11,635 nucleotides of DNA, taken from contig DASQSZ010000488.1 of assembly GCA_035642125.1 (NCBI GenBank), positions 1 to 11,635 of the forward strand. Direction: 5' to 3'. Shown piece after piece: positions 1 to 7,771 of this stretch. The translations under genes were made by a program, and so were the position numbers. The first letter of the stretch is position 1. The number at the start of each line of letters is the position of its first letter. The stretch is from CALAED01 sp937891035 (GTDB lineage Bacteria > Actinomycetota > Actinomycetes > Streptosporangiales > Streptosporangiaceae). Under the pieces are notes generated by a model that was given only the letters and a program-made list of their open reading frames with translations, ran no database searches and was not told the origin of the DNA.

Positions 1-463
1 GCAACGGCATTACCACCTTGTTCGCCGCCCTGGATATCGCCAGCGGCCAGATCATCGGCTCCATCCACCGCCGGCACCGGGCGGCGGAGTTCAAGAAGTT
101 CCTCGCCAAGATCGACAAAGAAGTCCCCGCCGACCTGGATGTCCATCTGATCTGCGACAACTACACCACCCACAAGCACCCCACCGTCGTGACATGGCTG
201 CAGGCACACCCCCGCTTCCACATGCACTTCACCCCCACCTACTCCTCCTGGCTCAACCAAGTGGAACGGTGGTTCGGCCTGCTCACCGACCAAAAGCTAC
301 GGCGCGGCGTACACAAGACCTTGCGCGCCCTGGAAAACGACATCCGCGACTGGATCAAAACCTGGAACGACAACCCCAGACCCTTCGTCTGGACCAAAAC
401 CGCCGACCAGATCCTCGAACGCCTCGCCTCATATCTTCAACGAATTCCTGACGCAGGACACTA
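1..463 (+). mobile_element. Right-hand end of an IS630-family insertion sequence (partial)
   Basis: The left edge of the window lies inside an IS630-type element, of which only the 3' part of the transposase and the right end are present. The end is placed at about 461, followed by TA at 462-463. IS630/Tc1 elements insert at TA dinucleotides, and the transposase stop codon TAG uses that TA. On the other side of the TA, the minus strand immediately resumes a membrane-protein reading frame, as expected at an insertion junction. The left end, terminal inverted repeat and second TA lie outside the window, so the exact boundary is inferred. Confidence 0.65.
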
Positions 464-464
464 G
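3..464 (+). CDS. IS630-family transposase, C-terminal part (5' end outside window)
   Basis: This is a DDE-superfamily transposase that would cut and join the IS ends. The frame is open from base 3 (N-G-I-T-T-L-F-A-A-L-D), so the TTG at 18 is not the true start and the gene begins upstream of the window. The visible part has the IS630 landmarks: the second catalytic Asp in the LICDNYTTHK block, then TPTYSSWLNQVERWF with the catalytic Glu. The first Asp lies outside the window. The C-terminus ends in G-H followed by TAG, and that stop appears to coincide with the end of the element and its TA target. The visible part is intact with no frameshift. Whether the whole copy is active cannot be judged from here. 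Confidence 0.9.
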   Translation, partial: NGITTLFAALDIASGQIIGSIHRRHRAAEFKKFLAKIDKEVPADLDVHLICDNYTTHKHPTVVTWLQAHPRFHMHFTPTYSSWLNQVERWFGLLTDQKLRRGVHKTLRALENDIRDWIKTWNDNPRPFVWTKTADQILERLASYLQRIPDAGH

Positions 465-536
465 CACGTGGGCGAAGAGGATGAGCAGGGTCAACGCGAC
501 CAATACGCGTGTCAGGTCGACCATTGTCAGCGTCAT
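464..536 (-). pseudogene. 5' stub of a membrane-protein gene cut off by the IS630 insertion
   Basis: Reading the minus strand from ATG at 536 gives about 24 codons, MTLTMVDLTRVLVALTLL and then ILFAHV. This is a short polar start followed by a strongly hydrophobic helix, typical of the first transmembrane segment of a transporter. A purine-rich Shine-Dalgarno-like stretch (AAGGGGG on the minus strand, 543-549) sits 6 nt before the ATG, supporting a genuine gene start. At TA 462-463 the frame enters the IS and stops after 11 more codons (stop at 429-431). The N-terminus resembles those of actinobacterial cation:proton antiporters, but that identification rests on a very short stretch and is only a guess. 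The rest of the gene would lie beyond the left end of the IS, outside the window. Confidence 0.5.
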
Positions 537-597
537 CAGGGGCCCCCTTCTGCGACCGGCCCCGCCCCGGGCCCGCCATCAGCCGATCTCTGCCCAT

Positions 598-625
598 CTA
601 ATAAAGCGATTCCGCCCTCCATCAA
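598..625 (-). promoter_or_regulatory. Possible promoter for the interrupted membrane-protein gene
   Basis: On the minus strand, TTGATG (620-625) and TATTAG (598-603) are separated by 16 nt, each matching 4 of 6 positions of the sigma-70-type consensus. The pair lies about 60 nt before the ATG at 536 and in an AT-richer patch than its surroundings. Matches this short arise by chance, so this is weak support only. Confidence 0.25.
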
Positions 626-644
626 GTGACGCAGCCACCAGCGG

Positions 645-788
645 TCAGCGGAGTTTGGCCAGTGGTACGTCTGTTTTGGGGCTCGCGTTGGGGCGGTCCG
701 GCGGGTCCGTCGTCGTGTAGCGGAACGACAGGCCGCCGCCCTTGATGGCGAGACCGGCGACCCCACCCAGCAGGGACAGCGTTACGCC
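645..788 (-). pseudogene. Possible C-terminal remnant of an unknown protein
   Basis: On the minus strand, from about 788 to a TGA at 645-647, the frame reads VTLSLLGGVAGLAIKGGG followed by LSFRYTTTDPPDRP and a polar tail ending AKLR. About 80% of codons end in G or C and the composition looks protein-like, unlike the same frame further upstream (800-1016), which is an Arg-rich antisense of the toxin remnant. No ATG, GTG or TTG start lies near the left boundary of the protein-like part, so it would be a gene tail joined to foreign sequence near 775-790. I do not recognise the family. It could instead be a chance open stretch in GC-rich DNA. Confidence 0.3.
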
Positions 789-1028
789 GTGGTTGTCACC
801 GCGACCAGTTTCATCGGATCCGTTGTCACGGTCGCGCCGACGTCGACATCGGCCCGCCCCAGCTTGACTCGGCCGGAGGCCGAGATCGAAGGACAGAAAT
901 GCCGGATCCTCCTCGAGCAGATGCTGGCCGTCGATATCACCAGGCTTACGAACTGGATCGGCGTCCTCGACGACGACGAGATGGACGCCCTCGATGACGC
1001 GCTCCGCCTGTACCACGGACTCCTTTGA
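789..1028 (+). pseudogene. MazF/PemK-type toxin, C-terminal part lacking a proper start
   Basis: MazF/PemK toxins are small (about 110 residues) sequence-specific endoribonucleases of type II toxin-antitoxin pairs. Here the frame reads VVVTATSF, then VVTVAPTSTSARPS, RPEAEIEG, RILLEQMLAVDITRL and a C-terminus EMDALDDALRLYHGLL. This is the family pattern of core strand, PTSTSA loop with the conserved Thr, V-x-V/L-x-Q-x-x-x-V-D strand and final helix. Family-like sequence seems to extend upstream to about 777 (GQRYAVVV, with the conserved Arg), and the frame is open back to 630, but it holds no ATG, GTG or TTG before GTG 789. Starting at 789 would lose the N-terminal strand and that Arg. No antitoxin gene is visible next to it. 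It is most likely a decayed orphan fragment; a toxin using a non-standard start is less likely. Confidence 0.6.
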
Positions 1029-1070
1029 CCGGCTCCCGGGCGGCGATTTCTATTTGAGCGGCCGGAGGAG

Positions 1071-1918
<848 letters not shown>

Positions 1919-1922
<4 letters not shown>

Positions 1923-3013
1923 GTGGCTGTCTCCGCTCGTCTGCGGACCACCAAGTTCACGATCGTGGCGATGAGCAGCAGCACGCCGAGGAAGAAGTAG
2001 AACCAGTCCGGGTTCCAGCCGGCGTAGACGATGCCCTTGTTGGCCATGCCGTAGATGAAGGCCCCGATGGCCGCGCCGATCGCCGAGCCGTACCCGCCGG
2101 TGAGCAGGCAGCCGCCGATCACGGCACAGATGATGTAGCCGAACTCGTTGCCGACGCCCTCGCCCGACTGTACGGACGGAAAGGCGAACAGCAGGTGCAT
2201 CCCGGAGAACCAGGCGGCGAAGGCCACCCCCATGAACAGGCCGATCTTCGTACGGGTCACCGGCACGCCGACGGCGCGGGCGCTCGACGCCGCCCCGCCC
2301 ACCGCGAAGATCCAGTTGCCGACGCGGGTACGCAGCAGCAGCCAGGTCGCGACCACGATGAAGGCCAGCCACCAGAACACGGTGATGTAGATGTTCACCC
2401 CGAAGATCTCGGGCTGGGCTGCGAAGACCGTCTTGGCCTGCTCGAAGCCGTCCATGTCGGCGACCGAGTTGGTGGCCACGTCGCCGGTGGTGGCCTTGGT
2501 CACGCCGAGGTTGAGGCCGCGCAGCATGAAGAAGGTGCCCAGCGTGATGATGAAGCTGGGCAGCCCGGTCTTGACGTACAGCAGGCCGTTGAGGAAGCCG
2601 ATCCCCAGCGTGACCACCAGCGAGATCGCCACACCGACCCACAGGTTGAGCGTCAGCTGATAGCTCACCAGCGCCGCCACCAGCGAGGCGCTGGTGACCA
2701 TGACCCCGGCGGACAGGTCGAACTCCCCGCCGATCATCAGCAGGGCCACCGCAACCGCCATGATCCCGAACGTCGAGCTCGAGTAGAGCACGGTCGCGAA
2801 CGAACTCGTCCGCAGGAAGGCGTCCGCGGTCAGCGAAAAGAAGACGAACAGCGCGATCGCCCCGATGAGCGCCCCGAGTTCGGGGCGCCCGAGGGCCTGG
2901 CGGAGCGGCGAGCGGGCCGCGACCCGCTCGTCGGCGCCCCCGGCGCCGCCGCCGGATGGGCCCTCGGCGGCGGCTCCGGCGGCGTCTCCGTCCACATCGA
3001 TGATCTGCGCCAT
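1919..3013 (-). CDS. Sugar/polyol ABC transporter permease (CUT2-type)
   Basis: This 364-residue integral membrane protein should form the translocation channel as a homodimer. After a soluble, Gly/Ala/Glu-rich N-terminus of about 45 residues it has multiple hydrophobic segments. It carries the CUT2 hallmark GGEFDLSAG (95-103, compare GGIDLSVG in RbsC-like permeases) and LPSFIITLGT (151-160). The start chosen is ATG 3013, which lies 2 nt after the binding-protein stop; the open frame extends further upstream but that part only overlaps the previous gene. The stop overlaps the ATPase start by 4 nt. Its place directly behind iolD suggests that myo-inositol or a related cyclitol is the cargo. 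The family alone would also fit ribose, xylose or other sugars. Confidence 0.93.
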
Positions 3014-3015
3014 GA

Positions 3016-4035
3016 TCAGCGTGTTCCGGCGTCGGCGAACTGCTCGATGGAGGCCGCGGTGTTCTTGTCGACGATCGCCGGGCCGGTCGAGACCGGCTGG
3101 CCGCCGCCCAGGATGTTGCCGTTGCGCTTGTAGAGCCACAGCTCGTCGACCGCCTCGTACCCCTGCAGGTAGGGCTGCTGGTCGATGGCGAACTGGATCC
3201 GGCCGTCCTTGAGCGCGGCGATCAGCTGCTTGTTCATGTCGAACGTGGCGATCTTGGCGCCGCTGCCGGCGTCCTTGGCCGCGTCCACCGTGGTCAGCGC
3301 CACGTCCGCGTTGAGCGCGAGAACGCCGTCGACGCTCTTGTCGGCCTGTAGCTTCGCGGTGACCGACGACTTGACCTGCGGCATGTTGGTGCCCTGGACG
3401 TTGAGGTTTTCCATCTGCCCGGCGAAGGTCTTCTGCGCGCCGGCGCAGCGCGCCTCGAGCCCGACGTTGCCCTGCTCGTGGATGACGCAGATGGCCTTCT
3501 TCGCGCCGACCTTGTTCAGCTGCTCGCCGGCGGCCCGGCCCGCGATGGTCTCGTCCTGACCGAAGTGCACGAGCGCGCCGAACTCGGCCGACTCCTCGGC
3601 CCCCGAGTTGATGGTGACCACTGGGATCTTGGCCCGCACCGCCCTGGCGACGACGTCTCTGAGCGCGTCGGGCTTGGCCAGGGTGACGATGATGCCGTCG
3701 ACCTTCTGGTCGATCGCCGCCTGCACCAGCTGGGCCTGCTTGCCGCCTTCGGGATCGGCCGAATAGAGGAACTCCACGTTGTCCTTGGCCGCCGCCGCCC
3801 TGGCGCCCTTTTGCACGATGTCCCAGAAGGTGTCGCCCGCGCCGGAGTGGGTGATCATGGCGATCTTCAGCCGGGGTCCGGCGGCGGCGCCGCCCGCGGC
3901 CGCCTGGCTCTGCTGCTCCTCGGCCTCCTTGCCGCCCGAGCTACTGCACGCGCTCAGCGTGCCGAGCGCCAGCAGCCCGGTCACCGCGACGGCAGCCAGC
4001 GTGCCACGACGCTTCTGATGATGGAATCGCCTCAT
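3016..4035 (-). CDS. Sugar/polyol-binding lipoprotein of the ABC importer
   Basis: This 339-residue extracytoplasmic protein binds the substrate and delivers it to the permease. The N-terminus has a basic stretch (MRRFHHQKRR), a hydrophobic core and the lipobox LSAC with Cys30, so it should be lipid-anchored after signal peptidase II cleavage. A low-complexity Ala/Gly/Gln linker follows to about residue 54, then a periplasmic-binding-protein fold of the RbsB/Peripla_BP_4 type starting KIAMITHSGAGDTFWD and including DGIIVTLAKPDAL. ATG 4035 is chosen over an earlier in-frame start at 4068 because AAGGAGGA lies 6 nt upstream of it. It is the first gene of the transporter block, 131 nt after iolD, and its very strong ribosome binding site fits the usual excess of binding protein over permease and ATPase. 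The ligand is inferred as inositol from context only. Confidence 0.92.
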   Translation of the reverse strand: MRRFHHQKRRGTLAAVAVTGLLALGTLSACSSSGGKEAEEQQSQAAAGGAAAGPRLKIAMITHSGAGDTFWDIVQKGARAAAAKDNVEFLYSADPEGGKQAQLVQAAIDQKVDGIIVTLAKPDALRDVVARAVRAKIPVVTINSGAEESAEFGALVHFGQDETIAGRAAGEQLNKVGAKKAICVIHEQGNVGLEARCAGAQKTFAGQMENLNVQGTNMPQVKSSVTAKLQADKSVDGVLALNADVALTTVDAAKDAGSGAKIATFDMNKQLIAALKDGRIQFAIDQQPYLQGYEAVDELWLYKRNGNILGGGQPVSTGPAIVDKNTAASIEQFADAGTR

Positions 4036-4041
4036 TGCGGG

Positions 4042-4049
4042 TCCTCCTT
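4042..4049 (-). promoter_or_regulatory. Strong ribosome binding site of the binding-protein gene
   Basis: AAGGAGGA on the minus strand, 6 nt before ATG 4035, is a near-perfect anti-16S match. It decides the start codon against the in-frame upstream start at 4068, and is stronger than the sites of the catabolic genes in this array. Confidence 0.85.
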
Positions 4050-4126
4050 GATGGGGGGCGAGCGGCATGACCCTAACGGGACTAAGAACTCGAATGGGTC
4101 ACAGCCGGTCGAAGTTGTCACCGATT

Positions 4127-4178
4127 GTCACAGGCATCGGCCACAGGTATCGGTCATAGGTATGGGTCACAGGTAGGG
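4127..4178. repeat. Four 13-bp tandem direct repeats across the iolD stop codon
   Basis: Four back-to-back 13-bp units occur: GTCACAGGCATCG (4127-4139), GCCACAGGTATCG (4140-4152), GTCATAGGTATGG (4153-4165) and GTCACAGGTAGGG (4166-4178). Neighbouring units differ at 2-4 positions. The last unit contains the final iolD codons and its stop, and the others lie in the leader region of the binding-protein gene. Two more GTCAC elements sit just beyond, at 4098 and 4117 (GTGACAA-type on the minus strand). The array may have grown by slippage from the gene end, or may be a set of regulator sites for the transporter genes. Confidence 0.8.
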
Positions 4179-6056
4179 TCGCTGCGCCTGCTTGTCCTTG
4201 TCGTACCTGGCGCGGGCCTCGCGCGTGGACTCCAAGGTCGACGCGGCCGCCGGTGGCACGTCCCACCAGGCGTCGCTGTCCGGGGCCGGCGCCAGCGGGT
4301 CGGTCTCGACGTGGACGACCGTCGTCCGGTCCGCCGCGCGGGCCTGGCGCAGTGCCGCGCGAAACTCCTCCACCGTGCCGGCCCGGAGCACGCCGGCACC
4401 GAGGCTCGCGGCGTTGGCGGCCAGGTCGACGGGCAGGAGCTCTCCGTCCAGGCCGCCCGACCCGCTTCGGAAGCGGTAACGCGTGCCGAACCGCTGCGCC
4501 CCGACCGACTCCGACAGGTTGCCGATCGAGGCGAACCCGTGGTTCTGCACGAGCACCACGACGAGCTTGACGCCTTCCTGGACTGCGGTGACCAGCTCCT
4601 GCGCCATCATGAGGTACGACCCGTCGCCCACCATCACCGTCACCTCGCGCGACGGATCGGCCAGCTTGGCGCCCAGGCCGCCGGCGATCTCATAGCCCAT
4701 GCAGGAGTAGCCGTACTCAACGTGGTAACTCTTCTCGTCCCGTGGGCGCCACAGTTTGTGCAGATCGCCCGGCATCGAACCGGCGGCGCAGACCACGACG
4801 TCGCGCGGGCCCGACTCCTCGACGACCGCGCCGATCACCTCGGCCTGGGCGGGCAGCGGCTGGTGTCCCTGGGCGAAGGCCCGATCAACGACCGCGTTCC
4901 ACCGCGCGACGAGGCGCCGGGTCTCGGCGCGGTAGTCCGCCGGCACCGACCAGCCGGCGAGGGCGTCGCCGAGCGCCGCGAGGCCCGCCCGCGCGTCCGC
5001 GGTGAGCGCGACGCCGGTACGGCCGGCCGCGTGCTTGGCGGCGTCGAAACCCGCCACGTTGAGGTTGATGAACCGTACGGCCGGGTGGGCGAAGAGGCTG
5101 CGCGAGGCCGTGGTGAAGTCGCTGTAGCGGGTGCCGACGCCGAGCACGACGTCGGCGGCGCGGGCCAGCGCGTTCGCCGCCGTGCTCCCGGTCGCGCCGA
5201 TCGCGCCGGCCGCGCACTCGTGGTCCCAAGGCAGCGCGCCGCGCCCTGCCTGTGTCTCGCCGACCGGGATGCCGGTGGCCCCGGCCAGCGCGCGCAGCTC
5301 CGCGGTGGCCCGCGAGTAGATGACGCCGCCGCCCGCCACGATCAGCGGCCGCCGGGCGTCGCGCAGCAGCCCGGCCGCCCGCGCCAGCTCGGCCGGTTCC
5401 GGCACCGGGCGGGGGACCCGCCAGACCCGTTCGGCGAAGAGCTCGGCCGGCCAGTCGTACGCCTCCGCCTGGACGTCCTGCGGCAGCGCCAACGTGACCG
5501 CGCCGGTCTCGGCGGGATCGGTGAGCACCCGCATGGCGGCGAGCAGTGCGGCCGGCAGCTGCTCGGGCCGGTTGATCCGGTCCCAGTAGCGGGAGACCGG
5601 CTTGAACGCGTCGTTGACCGATATGTCGTACGAACGGGGATCTTCCAGCTCCTGCAGCACAGGGTTGGCGACCCTGGCGGCGAACGCGTCGCCGGGCAGC
5701 AGCAATACCGGAATCCGGTTGATCGTGGCGAGGGCCGCCCCGGTCACCATGTTGGTCGCGCCGGGCCCGATCGACGTCGTGCAGGCGAAGGTCCGCAGCC
5801 GGTCGCGCATCCGCGCGTACCCGACCGCGGTGTGCACCATCGCCTGCTCGTTGCGCGCCTGGTAGTAGGTCAGCTCGCCGCCCGTGCCGCGAAGCGACTG
5901 CTCGAGCAGCGCCTGGCCGAGGCCGGCCACGTTGCCATGCCCGAAGATGCCGAAGCAGCCGGCGAAGAAGCGCTGCCGCTCGCCGTCGCGCTCCGACCAC
6001 TGGTTGACGAGGAACCGGACGATCGCCTGCCCGACCGTCAGCCGCGTGGTTGTCAT
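4167..6056 (-). CDS. iolD: 3D-(3,5/4)-trihydroxycyclohexane-1,2-dione hydrolase
   Basis: This ThDP- and Mg-dependent enzyme (EC 3.7.1.22) opens the ring of trihydroxycyclohexane-1,2-dione to give 5-deoxyglucuronate, the third step of myo-inositol breakdown. The 629 residues show the three-domain layout of the acetolactate-synthase superfamily: an N-terminal Pyr domain with the activating Glu70 in ARNEQAMVH, a central domain (AGGGVIYSRA about 241-250), and a C-terminal PP domain with the cofactor motif GDGSYLMMAQE starting at 477 and closing Asn-His at 505-506. Length and N-terminus (LTVGQAIVRFLVNQ, then FFAGCFGIFGHGNVAGLGQAL in two blocks) fit IolD rather than acetolactate synthase. GGGAGG lies 4 nt before ATG 6056, and iolB ends 18 nt upstream. 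The stop codon lies in the last unit of a 13-bp tandem repeat. Confidence 0.96.
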   Translation of the reverse strand: MTTTRLTVGQAIVRFLVNQWSERDGERQRFFAGCFGIFGHGNVAGLGQALLEQSLRGTGGELTYYQARNEQAMVHTAVGYARMRDRLRTFACTTSIGPGATNMVTGAALATINRIPVLLLPGDAFAARVANPVLQELEDPRSYDISVNDAFKPVSRYWDRINRPEQLPAALLAAMRVLTDPAETGAVTLALPQDVQAEAYDWPAELFAERVWRVPRPVPEPAELARAAGLLRDARRPLIVAGGGVIYSRATAELRALAGATGIPVGETQAGRGALPWDHECAAGAIGATGSTAANALARAADVVLGVGTRYSDFTTASRSLFAHPAVRFINLNVAGFDAAKHAAGRTGVALTADARAGLAALGDALAGWSVPADYRAETRRLVARWNAVVDRAFAQGHQPLPAQAEVIGAVVEESGPRDVVVCAAGSMPGDLHKLWRPRDEKSYHVEYGYSCMGYEIAGGLGAKLADPSREVTVMVGDGSYLMMAQELVTAVQEGVKLVVVLVQNHGFASIGNLSESVGAQRFGTRYRFRSGSGGLDGELLPVDLAANAASLGAGVLRAGTVEEFRAALRQARAADRTTVVHVETDPLAPAPDSDAWWDVPPAAASTLESTREARARYDKDKQAQRPYL

Positions 6057-6074
6057 CGGGCCTCCCGCTGTGTC

Positions 6075-6881
6075 TCAGGCGGACGTCATCGGCAGCCGGG
6101 GATCGACCGGCTGCGTCGTCCAGGTGCCGCGCACCCAAGTGTGCGCGGGATCGTCACAGATCAGCCAGGCGCGCTCGGCGGACGGGCCGGCCATCACGTT
6201 CAAGTAGTAGAGGTCGTAGCCGGGCACCGCCATCGACGGTCCGTGCCAGCCGTGCGGGATGAGCACGGTGTCGCCGGTGCGGACCTCGGCCAGGATGTCG
6301 ATCGGCCGGTCGGCCGTCCCATACACCCGCTGATAGGCCATGCCGCGGTCGTCGGAGATCTCGAAGTAGTAGATCTCCTCGAGCACCGACTCGCCTGGCC
6401 GGTCCTCATCGTGCTTGTGCGGCGGGTAGGACGACCAGTTGCCGCCGGGAGTGAGCACCTCGCAGGCGATCAGCTTGTCGGCCTCGAACGCCTCCGGAGT
6501 GCAGAAGTTGTTCACCTGGCGGCTGGCCTGCCCGGCCCCGCGCAGCTCGACGGGCACGTCCTCGGCCGGGCCGTACCGCACGGGCAGGCGGCGGTCGCAG
6601 CGCGCGGCGGGCAGCGCGAACCGGCCCACCCCGGCGATCGTCACGCGGGCGTCGCGCGGCACGTAGGCGAAGTCGGTGACCCGATCGAACACGCCGGTCC
6701 TGCCATGCACCTCGAACGTCCGCCCATCACAGGACACCTGGCACGAGCCGGCGAGCGGCAGCACCAGCACCTCCGCTTCGCCGGTCTCGAATTCCCGCTT
6801 GTCGCCGGGCGCGAGCTCGATCACCCGAAGCGAGCAGTGGTCCATCCGCACGTCCGTCACGAACTCGGTCTTTGCCATCAT
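6075..6881 (-). CDS. iolB: 5-deoxy-glucuronate isomerase
   Basis: IolB (EC 5.3.1.30) converts 5-deoxyglucuronate to 2-deoxy-5-keto-gluconate, the substrate of IolC. The 268 residues form the family's double-cupin pattern. The likely metal ligands are visible in SSYPPHKHDED (His155, His157), Glu169 in LEEIYYFE, and His210 in DTVLIPHGWHGP. The start region reads ATGATG (6881 and 6878) with the stop of the preceding gene (TGA) nested inside. The first ATG has GGAGG 10 nt upstream and is preferred; the second would be 13 nt away. Length matches the usual 260-300 residues. It lies between the putative aldolase gene and iolD, in step with the pathway. Confidence 0.96.
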   Translation of the reverse strand: MMAKTEFVTDVRMDHCSLRVIELAPGDKREFETGEAEVLVLPLAGSCQVSCDGRTFEVHGRTGVFDRVTDFAYVPRDARVTIAGVGRFALPAARCDRRLPVRYGPAEDVPVELRGAGQASRQVNNFCTPEAFEADKLIACEVLTPGGNWSSYPPHKHDEDRPGESVLEEIYYFEISDDRGMAYQRVYGTADRPIDILAEVRTGDTVLIPHGWHGPSMAVPGYDLYYLNVMAGPSAERAWLICDDPAHTWVRGTWTTQPVDPRLPMTSA

Positions 6882-7771
6882 GACCGCAGCACCTCCACGG
6901 CTGCGTCGACCGCGCCGACCACGTCGTCGCCGGGCGGGTAGAGCAGGTTCCGGCCCGCGACCAGGCCTTTGACGGTAGGCAGGGCGAGCGCCCGGCGCCA
7001 GCGCCGGCCGTCGTCCCTCCAGGGCCGGCCCCGGACGTCGCCGCCGAGCAGCAGCGCGGGCAGCGTCGAGGCCGCCATGACCCGTTCCATGTCGTCGACG
7101 ACGGGCACCTTCAGCCACGTGTACGCCGAGGTGGCGCCAAGCCCGGACGCCACCGCGATGGCCCGCGTCATCGCTTCGGGCGTGAGCACGTTGCGGACCA
7201 GCCCGCCCTCCCTCCGGGCGACGAACGGCTCGATCATCGCCGGCAGGCCGCGCGCGGCCAGCGCCGACACGGCCAGCGCGCAGCCCTCCAGCGTGGCGGC
7301 GGTCGCCGGGTCCTCCTCGTCGATGCGCAGCAGCATCTTCCCGCCGTCCAGGAAGTGATCGGCGATGGACGCGGCGTCGTATGCGGTGAACCGGTCGTCG
7401 ATCTCGAACGCGGACCCCGCGAGCCCGCCCCGGTTCATCGAGCCGATGACCACTTTGTCGTCCAGCACCCCGAGCAGCAGCAGGTCCTCGATCACGTCGG
7501 GGGTGGCGAGCAAGCCGTCGACACCGGGCCGCGCCAGCGCCGTGCACACCCGTTCGAGCAGGTCGCGGCGGTCGGCCATGGCCAAAGGCCGGTCGCCGGC
7601 ACCAAGCGCGCCGCGGGCGGGATGATCAGCGGCCACCAGCAGCAGCCTGCCGTCCGGGCCGAGCCACGACGAGCGGCGCGCCCGGCCCTTGGCGGCCTCG
7701 GCGATGGCCGCCGGGTTGGCCGCCCTGATCTCGGTCAACTCCGCGCAGCGGGCGGCGAACGTCTCCATCAT
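6878..7771 (-). CDS. Cgl0159-type (beta/alpha)8-fold protein, putative deoxyphosphogluconate aldolase
   Basis: This 297-residue protein resembles the (beta/alpha)8 family, related to deoxyribose-phosphate aldolases, found next to iolC in corynebacterial and other actinobacterial inositol clusters. Visible blocks are LLLVAADHPARG (Asp49, His50), GVDGLLATPDVIEDLLLLG, GKMLLRIDEEDP (Lys145), MIEPFVAR (Glu181), TSAYTWLKVPVV (Lys221) and LLLGGDVRG. Lys221 and Lys145 are candidates for a Schiff-base lysine, by inference only. No IolJ (class II aldolase) is present in the window. Since this gene sits directly after the kinase, the likely role is cleavage of 2-deoxy-5-keto-gluconate 6-phosphate to malonate semialdehyde and dihydroxyacetone phosphate (EC 4.1.2.29). 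The start is ATGATG at 7771/7768 with the iolC stop inside. GGAG is 3 nt from the first ATG and 6 nt from the second, so the second may be the one used. Confidence 0.8.
   Translation of the reverse strand: MMETFAARCAELTEIRAANPAAIAEAAKGRARRSSWLGPDGRLLLVAADHPARGALGAGDRPLAMADRRDLLERVCTALARPGVDGLLATPDVIEDLLLLGVLDDKVVIGSMNRGGLAGSAFEIDDRFTAYDAASIADHFLDGGKMLLRIDEEDPATAATLEGCALAVSALAARGLPAMIEPFVARREGGLVRNVLTPEAMTRAIAVASGLGATSAYTWLKVPVVDDMERVMAASTLPALLLGGDVRGRPWRDDGRRWRRALALPTVKGLVAGRNLLYPPGDDVVGAVDAAVEVLRS

Noticed and set aside
481..720. 79-residue plus-strand frame after the IS element
   Set aside because: Arg/Ser/Pro-rich product without a ribosome binding site, antisense to the membrane-protein stub and the minus-strand remnant.
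1029..1070. Possible terminator between the ATPase gene and the toxin remnant
   Set aside because: Short GC-rich complementary stretches exist (CCGGC and GCCGG), but the loop is long and no U-run follows on either strand.
2195..3133. 312-residue plus-strand open frame opposite the permease
   Set aside because: The product is a His/Glu/Arg-rich antisense shadow with no recognisable fold and no ribosome binding site, fully covered by the permease and binding-protein genes.
4127..4178. CRISPR array reading of the 13-bp repeats
   Set aside because: The units are contiguous without spacers and far too short for CRISPR repeats, and no cas gene is nearby.
4125..6941. 938-residue plus-strand open frame opposite iolD and iolB
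   Set aside because: It is the antisense shadow of two well-recognised genes. The product is a low-complexity Arg/Gly/Ala-rich chain with no domain, as expected opposite high-GC3 coding DNA.
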